A DNA stretch of 64,000 bases from Pachyseris speciosa (Eukaryota; Cnidaria; Anthozoa; Scleractinia; Pachyseridae), in the NCBI GenBank assembly GCA_016490735.1, contig JAEMWC010000040.1:686001-750000 (forward strand), written 5' to 3'. Positions 21,175 to 34,100 of the stretch are shown here, piece by piece (position 1 is the first letter of the stretch; each line of letters starts with the position of its first letter). The notes below the pieces were generated by a model. The model was given only the letters and a program-made list of their open reading frames with translations. It ran no database searches and had not been told where the DNA came from. A program made the translations under genes and the position numbers.

Positions 21175-23238
21175 TATGACGCGCCAAAACGGACAAAAAT
21201 ACTTCTTTGATATATATAAGACTTCTCCTAAATATATACTTGTTTCATATAGATATAACTCGATGTAGAAATATCCAACTTGTTTCCAAATAAACACTGA
21301 CAATACTTCTTTGATATATATAAGACTTCTCCTAAATATATAATACTTGTTTCATATAGATAAAACTCAATGTAGAAATATCCAACTTGTTTCCAAATAA
21401 ACAAAACATCTTGTAAATATATAAAACTTCCTTTGAATATTTATACAACTTGAGGCACACATAGAAAACTTGTTTCAAATATTTGACTTGGTTCACACAA
21501 ATAGGACTTGTCAGCTTGGTGCACCGCATATATAAAACTTCTTATCGATTAGATTATCACAAATCGATACCACAGTTAGTATCCAGGCTTCTGGAAAACG
21601 GGTTTACCTAAAACATGGAATGCGGAATCCGGAATCCGGAATCGGGAAAAGGAGTTTGGTGGAAAATTTTGACAAAGGTTGAAGTCGCTTGGGTAAAAAT
21701 ATGGTCAACAAATTCTATGATGACTTAGCCTGAGTTTTGCAGCAATCAAGCCCATGAAGTTTATTCTAGGGCAGCATTTTAATACTTTGGTTTTACTTTT
21801 AATAAACCACCTGATTCCTTTGAAGCACACGGCTTTCAATCACACCACAATACTAATCAATGTATTGTGCATTTTGAACATTTTATAATTAAATCATTTT
21901 AACTAAAAGTGCCTTCTCTTATTCTTTTTGTTGATGAAAAGTGTTAGGCCTGTCCACAAGTTGACAGCAACTTTTTGAACAACTTTCAATTTTCGATCAA
22001 CCTTTTTTGATTTCGAGCAACTTTTTTTTTTCCGTTTTCAATGTTTTGTTATTCATTTCAGCTTGATCTTTATAAAACAAGAGCTATTTTTTTGCTTATT
22101 ATTTTGAACGCTTTAACTTGACCAAAAACCAGAGAAAAATCGCTTTGCATATGTTGACTTAATTGCACGTGGCAACGCTTACGCCTGATTGGTCATTGTC
22201 TGTTTGGAAACTGTCTCGGTGCGTACATTTCAGGTTGCTGAGTGGTAGTCGATGAAACGAGGAACATGGTCGGAACATGGGACATTCCAGAACATCTCCA
22301 AAAGACGAAGAAAAATCAATTTAAAAAAACTTTAAATATGCAGAAAAAAGAAAATATAATTTGAGAGATTAATTGGAAAAAAAAATAGACAAAAAATTAT
22401 TCATTACAAAAAAAGACGTTTATAAATGCCCCACCTGGAAATGATAGCTATGGGGGCTGGGTGAGGATTGTTTTAGCACTTTCGTTTGCTTACAACATTT
22501 TCAGAAAGATTCATCCTCATACCGTCTTCTGTCCTTACTCTTTTTTTCGAGGGGCTTTCCAAGAGTCGTTCCTTTGCTGAAACCTAAGTCAGTATGGTGC
22601 CCAATATACCTTGAAACTTTTATATAGGAACCTCGAGCACATGAAATCCGCTGCCCTCCACTTCTGATCGGTTAAGGATATCTACAACAACTGAGGACTC
22701 CGCCAGGCCTACTTTTACAGTAGGCGATAAACGTGGTTAATCTGCTCCAAGAAAGATTTTATTCCCAACAGCAATGCTTCTCACTGTGTTTTTGCAGCGA
22801 GGGTCGCACTGCATGGGCCTGTTTGTTTCTTAAGGTTAAACATGTACGAGGCTAGTGTAAAATCTCGCGGGTCAGCTTGTTAAGCTCCATTTAATGATCC
22901 TGCATACGGTCTTTCTTAATAGTTATCCCTATATCCCTCCACAGCAACTCAGCTGGAAAGAACAAACCAAGTCCCAGACTAAGACTTCAGTCCTGTCACC
23001 TACCTCCTTCTGCAAGACATCTATCGTCTTGTTTGGTTCTTTTAACCCTCTTAGTAATTATTAATTCCAGTTTCTAGATTCTGGGTTCCGGATTCCGGAT
23101 TCCGGATTCCCTGTTTTAGGTAAACCCATTTTCCAGAGGCCTGGATACTAACTTGCAATAATCTAATCAATAAGAAGTTTTATATATGCGGTGCGCCAAA
23201 TATCAAAGAGGTATTTCTGTCCATTTTGGCGCGTCATA
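21175..23238. mobile_element. Non-autonomous TIR/foldback transposon with CCGGAAT arrays
   Basis: The ends are TATGACGCGCCAAAA and TTTTGGCGCGTCATA, flanked by GGGTAG on both sides (21169-21174 and 23239-23244). Inverted pairing continues inward through ACCGCATATATAAAACTTC (21521/23180 area) and GTTTACCTAAAACA (near 21604/23110), each arm ending in tandem CCGGAAT words. No transposase frame exists. It may be one long-arm element or two nested ones; the inner ends resemble the ends of the element at 49120-50411. Confidence 0.65.
21203..21405 (+). repeat. Two tandem copies of an about 98-bp AT-rich unit
   Basis: Units starting near 21208 and 21303 share ACTTCTTTGATATATATAAG, TTGTTTCATATAGAT and TATCCAACTTGTTTCC. 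They lie inside the left arm of the TIR element. Confidence 0.75.
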
Positions 23239-23424
23239 GGGTAGGGCTCCCTTCATTGTTACATATAGCATTTTGCACAATAGTAATGGCCTTACATGGT
23301 TACATACACTGTAACTATGAATGGAACACAAAACAAATATAAGACGGAGCAATTCTTAATTGAGTGCCGCAAACCCAACAAAAAAGAAAGCACTGACAAA
23401 CCACGATAGATTCCTAAGAACAAA

Positions 23425-23426
23425 AA

Positions 23427-23457
<31 letters not shown>

Positions 23458-23463
23458 GTAAAT
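23425..23463 (+). repeat. (AAAT)n microsatellite
   Basis: About nine AAAT units. Confidence 0.9.
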
Positions 23464-24904
23464 ATATCAAGAAACAAACAAACAAAATGAACGAATGAAT
23501 GGTGAGGGGGTGGCAGATTAATTTTGAGTGCGCGCAGGTGGGGGGCTTATCCGGGGTTACCAGTACTAGCTAGATAGACCATGCCCCCCATGGAAAGGTC
23601 TGACCACTGTTCTCTGAGTAGATTGCTGTCAGGTTCATGGGGCGAGGACCTTTTCACTTTGATGTTAATTCCCTTTACCCAAGTGTTGGGAATTTTGAAA
23701 AGCCAAAGCGAACATCAAGTCATGCCAGGCATTTTCCTGACCATTTGAACAGAGCTGCTGTTGCGGAGTTCAGCACGGTTTTCAAACGATCAGGAATATT
23801 TATTTAGCATCCTTTATATTTTCTGCTCAACAATGCTTTACTGACAAAAGTAATACTTAAACTAAAAATGGCCTGTATGCAAAACAAGCAGCAATTCAAA
23901 ATCAAAAGGCCCTTGATGTAATGGCTAATTACTCGGGATATCGGGTTATAAATCATGTCAGGTTTCTCCTGTGCAGTAGAAAACACATTGCGTCACTTAC
24001 TTCCCCAAACAAATGGTAGCCACTGTTTAGTTTTTCATAAGAACACAAATTTGCATAAATTTAATAGTGAAATGTATTGTGTATTTGACATGGGAGCGCT
24101 CAAGGTTATCAAATCCACTTTGAAAGACCTAAACTCATTTTCCTGCAAATATCTTTGTAAAGTTGTGAAGATTTTAATCCAATAGAGTTTGTCCGCGTAA
24201 TAAGGTATACTGGATTTGAGAGGTTGGAAGACTCGCACGTCCTGCGTTCTGCGATAGAAAAGCTTGATATATCACAGTTTGAACGCTGTGACAATTGTAT
24301 ATTTAGAGCTTTTTAGAGGTAAACAAACGAATACTACGACATATCTATTTGCGTTGGGCAATAATCTGTTTTAAACTTAGATCTCTCTTGATGGGAACTC
24401 TCAAAACAATTTTACGTGCTTTCCTTGTGCGAAAATACACAACGCATTGTGTGTACCCAAAAGCAAACCATTTTCAATTTTCAAACTTATAGTTTCCAAG
24501 AATGAGAAAGCATGCGTCTACTTCTGTATCACAAGATATCCCAAGTAAACGCTCAGAGAGTGTCTTGTTTGCGTTATGTTCTTTGGTTTATAAATGAAAT
24601 ATTGGTACAGTTGAACCCTGCCAATTCGAGCCCTCAAGGGAAACAAAAAAACGAAATAGCGGAAATTACATCCTTTCGCGGCCTACAATTCTGTCCATGG
24701 TCTATACCTTCCGTTCACAACAGCTCCATCAAAATACCTCATCCATTGCGTTTGTGCATGAAAGAGCTAAACATAATTGAGAATCAAGCTGTATCCTCAA
24801 GGTCAACTCACGTCAAAAAAAAATAAAATAAAATAAAAATTAAATTAAAAATAATAAAAGTAAATAACTGAAAGACGAAAATTAAGAATGTATCCCCAAC
24901 TCAC
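23464..24904. other. Intronic sequence, no gene recognised
   Basis: Contains a GGGGGCTTATCCGGGG word near 23540 like that at 18570, and an AT-rich low-complexity run at 24818-24865. No exon could be supported. Confidence 0.4.
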
Positions 24905-25191
24905 ATCCAATAATGAATTCTTCTCTTTAGGAGAAACGTGACGGAAATCAGCATAAAATCCAATGTTTGGTTTGCCTTCAATACTAAGGTGGGACAGGTT
25001 CAGTATGCGTGGCGGTTCACTCTTTGAGGGTGCCTGTAGTGTCTTGATCAGCAGTAATCCCAGCAGAACCATCAGAAGAGGCAGAATAAACTGAGTCAAT
25101 ACCAGTTTCTTTTCCCGTCTGGCATCCAGAAAACGCTTCAACAGCATTGCCCTGTATTGCTGCCATTTCAGTCTTAAACCTGTCTTCAATC
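24905..25191 (-). CDS. ABCA exon 8: start of second membrane domain
   Basis: 287 nt, entering phase 1 and leaving phase 0 at a GAT/GTGAGT donor. It encodes a basic cytosolic stretch ([14 protein letters not shown]) followed by the hydrophobic helix [19 protein letters not shown], then the beginning of the extracellular domain ([10 protein letters not shown]). This is the standard layout of the helix opening transmembrane domain 2 of ABCA proteins. Confidence 0.85.
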
Positions 25192-28100
25192 CTAAAATAA
25201 AAAGTAAATCGAGGAAATCATTACAAACACAATTAAGGTATGCAAGAAATGTTTCTTATTTTAATTACTTTCTGTTCCATAGAAAAACTAGAAAAGGAAA
25301 TGGACCCCTATTCAAACTGTTCAATACAAAGATGGTAATTATTTATTTTAGTGTTAATCCAAAACGATAACTATTATTTAGCTAAATTCAACAAACCAGC
25401 TGTTACCTTCCATTTGTACTTAATTAGCTTAGAAAATGTAAGCCGGGTTAATGAAATCTTGTTCAGGACTTATGTCAACAAACAGCGTTCAAAACAATGT
25501 TTTCAACCAAATAAGTATTTCAAAAATTTAATATAATTAAATATAGCCGTGAAAGATACATGTGGTAGTTGGCTGGTTCATGCAGTTGGTTGGAGCACTA
25601 TGCTATTATTGTAGAGGTAATGGGTACAAAATCCAGCTCAAGCTTGAATTTTTTTAATCTCTCCTTACTCAGTCCACTGACTCCATGCAGTTCTTATAGA
25701 ACCCATGGGAAGAAAGTTCCTAAACATCTTGCTGACTATTTCCTCTACTCTCATGATTTTTTAAGTGGAATTAAGAATTCGAATGTTCACCGGATATCAA
25801 TAGGCCATGTCCAAAAGGTGTCATTGAGGTTGTCCAGTCTTCACGGAAGGTTGTTAAAGAGCTTTATCGGCTTCTCATTCAAAAGAGAGCTTCCAACCCA
25901 ACAAGAAGCGAGGAGAAATGGTTATCTCAAGGGGAAGTACTCGGAATATCCACTGTCAGTTGGAAAAATACATATCGGTTGCCCTTTTTATGTACGAGGG
26001 AAACAAAGCTTAGAGTCTTTCAATTCAAGCTCCTGCACAGAAGGATTGCTACTAACGATTTTCTCATTAAAATAGGATTAAAACAAATTGACAGTTGTTC
26101 CTTTTGTGAAGAAAGTACAGAAACCCTTATCCATCTCTTCTGGAATTGTAAATATACAATGGCCTTTTGGGAGGAAATTTTCGAATGGATATCACAAAAT
26201 TTTAGCGGATTAAAGGACTTTCAACTCTCCTCGCCTCTTTGTCTGGGCATTATTGATGAAAATAATATCTGATCTGCTAGTTCATCACGTACTCCTTTAA
26301 TTGTGAGATATTATATTTACTCCTGCAAGTTAGCAAATGCCCTTCCTAGGCTGGAGGTTTTCATACAGCAAGTTATAAATTCTATGAATGTTGAAAGACA
26401 AATAGCTTCTGGGAACAACACTAGGAAAGCATTTCAACAAAAGTGGTCTCGTTTTAATAGAAGGGCCCCTCTACCTTAAGTCTTCAGGTAAGAGTTTATA
26501 ATTGCGGCAGTTGCAACATAAGTCGATAGTTTGTAAGGTGTATCCAAGTTATATTTACATCAATATCCATCCTCGGTGAGCGCGTGCGTGGGTGATTATT
26601 GTTTGAAGAGTAGTGGTTAATTTTCGTTTCTTTTTCTTTACAGTGACTTTATCCCTTTTTATTTTCTTGTAGTGTAGTAATATGTTATTGTTGTAAATCT
26701 ATTTTCTATGTTTCCAATAAAATGTGAAAAAAAAAACAAAAAAACAAAAAAACAAAAAAAAAAAAAAAAGAATTCGAATTACCAATTCAAATTCAGCGAT
26801 ATCTGTGCCCACATTTCCTGGTCACAACTTTGAATTTGTCCCAACACCTCTGGCATCTGGAGGTGTTGCTCTCTTCACTGATGAAAGTCATGGTTATAGC
26901 ATTATTGACAAGACTTCTAATGAAGCATCTCAAGCTTTGTGGGTTAATTGACATCTCTTTTGTTAAGAAGACAAATATTATTTGTGGTGTCGTTTACCGG
27001 CAGCACAACTCACTGGAACGTTTTCAGAAATACTTTGAAGAAACAATCGACAAGTTCACTAATTTTGGGTAAACAGATTTGCGTTCTCGGTGACTTTGAC
27101 TCTTCGACGTTAATTGTTATCTCATAGACCCCCATTATCGTTATTACCTTGCTTTAACAGAATTTTTGAAAGACCTGTTTATAAAAGAATGAAATCCTCC
27201 ATTGAAAATAAAAACATCGTACGTACGTCACAATATGGCTTTAGACAAGGGCATTCAACGGAACATGCGATCCTTGGCATTGTAAACTTAAATAGAATTC
27301 GATCAAATGTGGATGCAGGGAGTCCTTTTCTTGTGGTGTTTTCATTGACTTGAAAAAAGCTTTTGATACAGTTGATCACAGTACCCAGCTTCTTCACAAA
27401 TTGGACTTTTATGGCTTTTGGGGGATAATCAATGTTTGGTTTAGACCATATTTACAAGATAGAACACAAATCACAGTGATTGAGCAAAGGTCGTCTAACA
27501 AGTCTCTTGTTATGTATGAGGTTCCCCAAGTTTCTGTACTTGGACCTTTACTTTTTCTTCTGTATGTCAATGATATATACTCCAGCTCAAACAAACTTAA
27601 CTTTTACCTGTTTGTCGAAGACACTAATTGCCTCTATTCTCATAAAAATTTGAATGCCTTGAAAATGTTATGAATTTCAGTGGTTAATTTCAGTGGTTAA
27701 TATCGAACAAATTAACACCAAACCTAAACAAAATTTTGCTATCTTCCGCCCCTATCAGAAACGTCTTCCCTTTGCTCATAACTGAGATACATATCTTTGA
27801 TCACCACACAAATACACTAACCTGTTTGGAATGTAAAGAATATGTTAAATATCTGGGAGTCCTCATAGATTATAAACTCTCATGGAAGAACCATGTCGAT
27901 TATGTAGCCTTGAAAATTAGTAAAACTATAGAATTGCTGTCAAAACTAAGACATTTTGCTCCGCACCACACACTTGTTATTTGCGTTACAGTTTAATTGC
28001 ATGGGGCCAAGCCAGGTAAACCCAATTAACTGACAGACATGATCAGGTAATTCCTTAATTTATTCTTGAATGCTTACATTTTACCTATAAAATTTATGTA

Positions 28101-31100
28101 CTACAAATTACTAGCTGAAACCATGCATGATGTAAGTAATTACCTTGTCCCGTCAAATCATAAGGACCTATTCATTCCTACTGCGAAAATTCATTCTTAC
28201 AATACAATAGATTCTCGGTCTCCAAGAATTTCTATATCCAGAAATCAAATATTGAAATTAAAAGGAAATCATTTTCAAGAATTGATGCAAAACTATGGAC
28301 TGAGATACCAACTAAGCTAAGGGCACTTCCTAAACCTACTTTTAAAAAGAAAATTCAAATGATACTTTTAAAAACAAAATTCAAATGATTTCGTTTAATA
28401 TATATTAGAAAATGAAGATTTGTATGAAGATTTAGACTATCACATCAACAGTTAATCTATTCTCTTCATATCTGTACATCCTTGTCCGATCCTGTTTTGT
28501 CTCAGCTACTTCGATTTTGCTATGCAGCTTTAACTACATTGTGTATCTTTTAAAGAACTAGTGCAATATGTGTTTCTCTTACAACTAAATTTTCTTTAGC
28601 TTTTTTTTGTAATACGCTTCTTTTTGTTCTGAACAGAGGTTACCAGATTTCATTTACTTTTCTTTCTCCTGGCCCGCCTTAATTAGCTTTCGCTACCTGC
28701 GGTGCCAGGTCTTTTATTATTGTATTCTGTGGAAAATATAATAAAGTTGTCTTGTCTTGTCCAGATGCATTGTCACCATCAGGACTTAAAAGATCAAGTC
28801 TTTGTTCTGCGAGTCAAATAAGTATATAAAATTTTATAAATTAATCTAAGATTTCTCGTGTCAAAGTGATTAAAGGGGAAAAGCCCTAATCCTAATGACA
28901 CGCACACCAGCCTCTTTTGCAGTGAAATCACATCTAAACAATGTGTTACTGTATGAACGAGACCAAAATATAAAGATGTGATATGAGTGGTATATAAATA
29001 CATTACTATTTCCTTTACCATTAACCTAATTTCATTGTGGCCAACTCGAGTAGTAAAATGCAGTCCACTGAAAACTGTGTCAAGAACAAGTCAAGAACAC
29101 AAATAGAGCTGGCTAGATTTACCTTCAGTGGCCAGCTCATAAACAGATACATAGGTTTGCTGACTGTTTTCAACCATGGCCTAAGGAAGTCTTTATTGGC
29201 TGGTCTAAGTTAGACTTCGGTGAAAGTTACTATGAAAGAGTACTTTATCAAGGAAGTCGAAATAAAAATACCTCCAATGGAACTTTGTTCCAACACAGGA
29301 ATGGAGCTCAGGCTATCACTAACAGTTGTTTGGTTATCTGCACCAGTTTTTCCGTGGCTATGATGTTCTTGATCAACAGCTCTGAATAAAGCGAGAGTGT
29401 CTATAAGTTACAGTCCACACTAACAAAACACTTCGAACCTATTTGTCATTACATCTACATGATGTTCGCCAGACTACCCGAAACATACAAAGGCAAGTTG
29501 ATAGTAACATAACTCTGGACCTCGATGTTAAAGTATAGTATTACACAAAATACGATCACTTTTAGTAAACTAGCAATGCAAGCAGCCAGCTTTGCTGGTT
29601 CTTGGTTTGATAAAGTAGGATATGGTAAAAAAAAATGTAACCTCACCCTTCTAAACAGTGCATGCATGCAGAGCAGGCATGTATCATTCCTGCATTGCAG
29701 GCATGAAGCATGCATGCATCATGCATGCAATTTGGCACATTTGCATGCATGAAGAGGGTCAGCATGCATGCAAAAATATGCATGCATGCACCAAGCATGA
29801 ATCATGCATGCAAGATTGCTACATACCAATATGAGGGTATTAAAGCTTTTCTACAATTAAGTACAACAAACAAGAACTCATAAAATTGAAACAAAACTAG
29901 GAAATCTTTATTGATAATAGGTCATTATGAGTTAAAAGTACAAAATACTGCCCAGGTAAAATTATGTTGGATCCCACCTTAGTCCCAATACACTTTGGCC
30001 TGTAAAGTACTTGAATTATCATAAGTCTTAATAGTCTTCACACAGCATAAAAAACGTAGAACCTTACTGACAGAAGCTTGTTGTAATCGAAAATTTCTTT
30101 TCCAAAGAAATCAAAGAGAAAGAAAAAGATGTTCCGGGCTTGACTGACAGGTTACCATAAAATGTGATTGAACAAATGATGCAGAAGTTCGAACTGCTGC
30201 TCTTTAAAATGAAAAGCTTATGACTATAAGCTTATATATTCTCAATTCTAGAACTTAAGCGCTTCAGAACTCAAGAATGATAAAGCAAACATACAAAGTA
30301 GGCGATAAAAAATCAGATGCAAGATTCGAACTTCTAGCTAACGTTGCGATGAGATATCTGACATCCAAACAAGCATTTCAGCATCTAACCTTTTTCTCTA
30401 GACGGCCTGGGACATTTTGTTCTTGAACTATATGTCTGTCTGTTTTCTTTCCTTCAACTGATGTATTTCAGTTGCAAAAAGATGGGGAATCGAACTATTT
30501 TAGCAGTACAGTGTAGCAAACTTCATAAAACTCCTCTGTAACTGTTCAAACCACGCGCTCGAAGCTAAACTTCACACTTTGCTTTTGTTTTCAAGCACCA
30601 TGTGACGTTGAAGTCGACTTGCGCATGTGTCAATGATCTCACGGCTTTCCTGGGAACTACTGCATAACCTGCACATTATGCAAAAAGTTATACATCGGCG
30701 AAACAGGAAGACGACTAGGTGACCGATTCCAAGAACATCTTCGTGATGTTGAGAAAGATGACAAAGACGCATCCAAACCTGTCGCTCGGCATTTTAATCT
30801 TCCTAACCATTCCAAACAACACATGTCGATCTCCGGCCTTTCCCTACATCAAGGTACAACGGAAAGCTGTAAAAATCTCGAGCAAAAACTGATCTTTCAA
30901 ATTGGCACTATTAATCCCCACGGTATCAACGAGCGTTTTTCATTCAATTAATTTATTCCTGTTTTTCACGTTACCATGTTACCACCAATAGCGTAGCTCC
31001 ATTTTCTGTATATAAACCAACTCCGTTGATAAACCAAATTTTCGTGTTTCCTGGGAACTAGCTTTCTCAAAATTCTACATGGCGGACTGGAGTATTCAAG

Positions 31101-34100
31101 TTCAATTGATCTGTTGGAAAAACAACAGCATCCTTCAAGAAATGCTTTGCTTGTTTCCACCTTTATATGTACTCAAAGGCGAAAGGAAACCTTTTTGTAT
31201 GTTTTCATGAACTTAAAGTGGACGAGGTGAAAAAAAAGATGCTACTACAACAGTCAAATCTGAAAAATGAGCACAACACTAATCACTTGCTGCTGCTTTG
31301 CTCTGTCACTTGATCAAAGTTGCGTCTTTAGAAACAAAACAGTGAATAAAGGAAGAGCTTTTGAAGAGGATTTCATTTACAACAGGATCAACCAACGAAC
31401 TGTGTAAGTTTTTTGTTTGCGAGTGGAAGCGGTAGATGACTTATTTTCCTGAAGTACAGTACGACATTTAGTGATTGAGGGTTTAACATGAGTTTAAGAA
31501 ACAGGTTACAGTACAGTGCAAATAAATGCTTTGTTATTATCTACAAAACGTGTTTTAAATTAAATTCAACATTTTCAGATTTTCCAACATTAATACATAG
31601 CTATTTTTGCAAGCAAGACTGGTCATAATGACCATATAAAATTTTAATATCACTTTTTAACTTACAAGAAATCAAATTTCATAAGAGTAGGATTAAGAAA
31701 AGTAAAATAAATTCAAATTTTTTCAAAAATAACACACGCTCAGTGTTCTCCAATCACATCTGAATCAGTAAATTAATCTGCACGCACACAAGAATGATTT
31801 TGTATCCTTGCATGCATGCAGCTCTAACTGCATGCATGCAAACAGATTTGCATGCATGCAGTTAGCTTCGGCTTGCATGCAAGGACCACTGCATGTATGC
31901 AGGCATGCATGCAAACATCCCTACATGCATGCTGCATGCATGAAGCATGCATGCAGCATGCATGCACTGTTTAGAAGGGCTGATGGCTGGAAAATGGCAA
32001 AATTGACGGAGAGCAGTGACGAACTGAATTTCTACGGCTGAATAGCACTCTGCTTGTCAGTTTTAAGCCAGCATCACTGGTCCGTACATCCTCCTGATAA
32101 TACTTACAGGTCACGTAAAGTTCTCTCAGCACCCTCTCCCACCTTCATGAACACTTCCTCCAAAGTTGTCACAGAAACACCAAAGCTATTTATTCCATAT
32201 TCATCCAGATTATCTAGTTTAGGTGAAAATATTTACATTGGTAAAAACATAAACCAATTATTAATGTAGCAGTTATAAATTGTACATAATAATAGACGCT
32301 TATCCTCTGTAATGAGCTGGAACTAGCATGCACACAAGGCTACAATCCCTGCCAAAAAAATTGTGACACCAAAGCATCTTAGAAGTCCCCTCCCCCGTGT
32401 CAATGTTGAGTGCACGAAAAGTTTGCTGGGGATTCCTGCAAAAACGCCATTCTTTTCGCAACATTGAATAGGGGGAAGGGGTGATCTGCTACACAGCGTG
32501 AAGTGTCCCATTTATTTTTGTCTGAGATTGTAGATCCAGTTCAATAAAGAGAATACGAATATGATCTATTACTAAGCAAGGAACAAGAAATTCATGCTTT
32601 TGGAGAAACTTATTATCACTTGTTTAGTGATGGTGGTGAGGGTTGGGGAAGATCTTAAGCCACAGAGGTTGCCGCCCGCTTCAGTAGGAACTATGACACT
32701 TGATAAACAGTAATAAATGATATTAGAGTATGCGTTCAGACAAAGTAATGGCACAGGAGGTTACGAATGTTACAGCTACAAACGTTGGCCTGCTCAATTT
32801 CGGGCTGATTTGAGCTCTTACAACATCAGTGTAAGACCACTTTGTAACTTTTATATACAGGGCCTCTTTGAAAACCACTGCCGTGAGAGAGCAAATAAAT
32901 ACATAAAATAAATAAATAAATAAAAGATCATAGAAGAAACAAGAGAACAATGCCCCTCGCCACCTGAAAACAATGGCAGCTACTGTATACCAGACACAAC
33001 AAAAGTAGCAGCTCTTGAGAAGTATAACATTAATTTCAAATTCCAGGTCACAAAACTTGTTGTTGTTTTTGTTGTTCTAGCTCTAATTAGGAAACCAATT
33101 ATTCAACTTACTCTCTAACTCCAAGAAAAGAGCCTCAAAATTCTGGGAGCTTTCACTGCTAAGAACATACTGGATTTCTGCACCAACCGCGCTGATAATT
33201 TCCGCTGTTGGTACGTGAACCTTGATTAGGTTTGTGACGGCAGCTTGGTGACAGCTTTCTTTTTTCACTAGTGTCAAGTGATAGCCAACACCATACCTGG
33301 AAGTATGATTCAAGGAACGCTTTATGCCTGTGTAGCTAAGGTTTTACTAATGACAAAAGCAAGCTCCAAGGATGCATTGATCAGCATTTTCTGGTCCAAA
33401 TGAATACGTCTCATCATAATAATGAAAACAAGAGGCTACAATTAGCCTAAACTCGGGCTTGCAAAAAACAGTATTGTATCCCTAACTTAGCGCTAAAGAA
33501 AAGAATAGGGGGAAGTCTGTCTTTCTTACATCGGACGCATTGTGTTTAGCTTGTGTTGGAGTCTATTCCTTTAGACCCCTATCAACATATATTCCTCTAA
33601 AGTACAGCTAACATATTTCTAAAAGAACAAGAAAAAGAGAAACAGAAAAAATAAAGCCCGTGATATATACCACTAAAAGACATCGAACCCAGTTTAGCTG
33701 CGTTACAGGCAGGAACAATGACCTTTAGGCCACAGAGGTTTAACGTTATGCAAGGTGATAAAAATAGTGTTTTGATTCCAAAAAAACTAAGCACACTTGT
33801 TTTCGCTTCGATGGATAATTGTTTGAGAAAGGAAACGCTCATCGAACGATGTAGGTTTTTTTCGCATAAACGTTAATGGAGTCTCGGTGAAATGTGAGTA
33901 GAAAATTAATTAGCAGAGTGAAACTGTTTACAAATACGTCAATCCAGGGTCATTTGAAACACAAGAAAGGAACGTTTCTGGACAGTTTCAAGTGATGCTA
34001 GTACATTTGTAAAAACTAATTGCTTATCATTCAAAAATTAAAGTCCAGAAATTGAGATATTGTGGGAAAATAGTAAATAAACTACCTGTCAAAGTCTCAG

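Larger units (their letters stand above)
29646..31979. mobile_element. TIR transposon with ATGCATGC subterminal repeats, carrying a PLE
   Basis: The ends are CCCTTCTAAACAGTGCATGC and its inverse, each followed inward by about 170 bp packed with GCATGCATGC words. The interior (30380-31560, minus the PLE) is the dispersed repeat also seen at 230-3200. No transposase frame is present and no clear target duplication was found. It sits in the ABCA intron between exons 6 and 7. Confidence 0.75.

Noticed and set aside
29646..29815. CRISPR-like array of ATGCATGC repeats
   Set aside because: No regular spacers; it is the subterminal region of a TIR transposon, and the DNA is eukaryotic.
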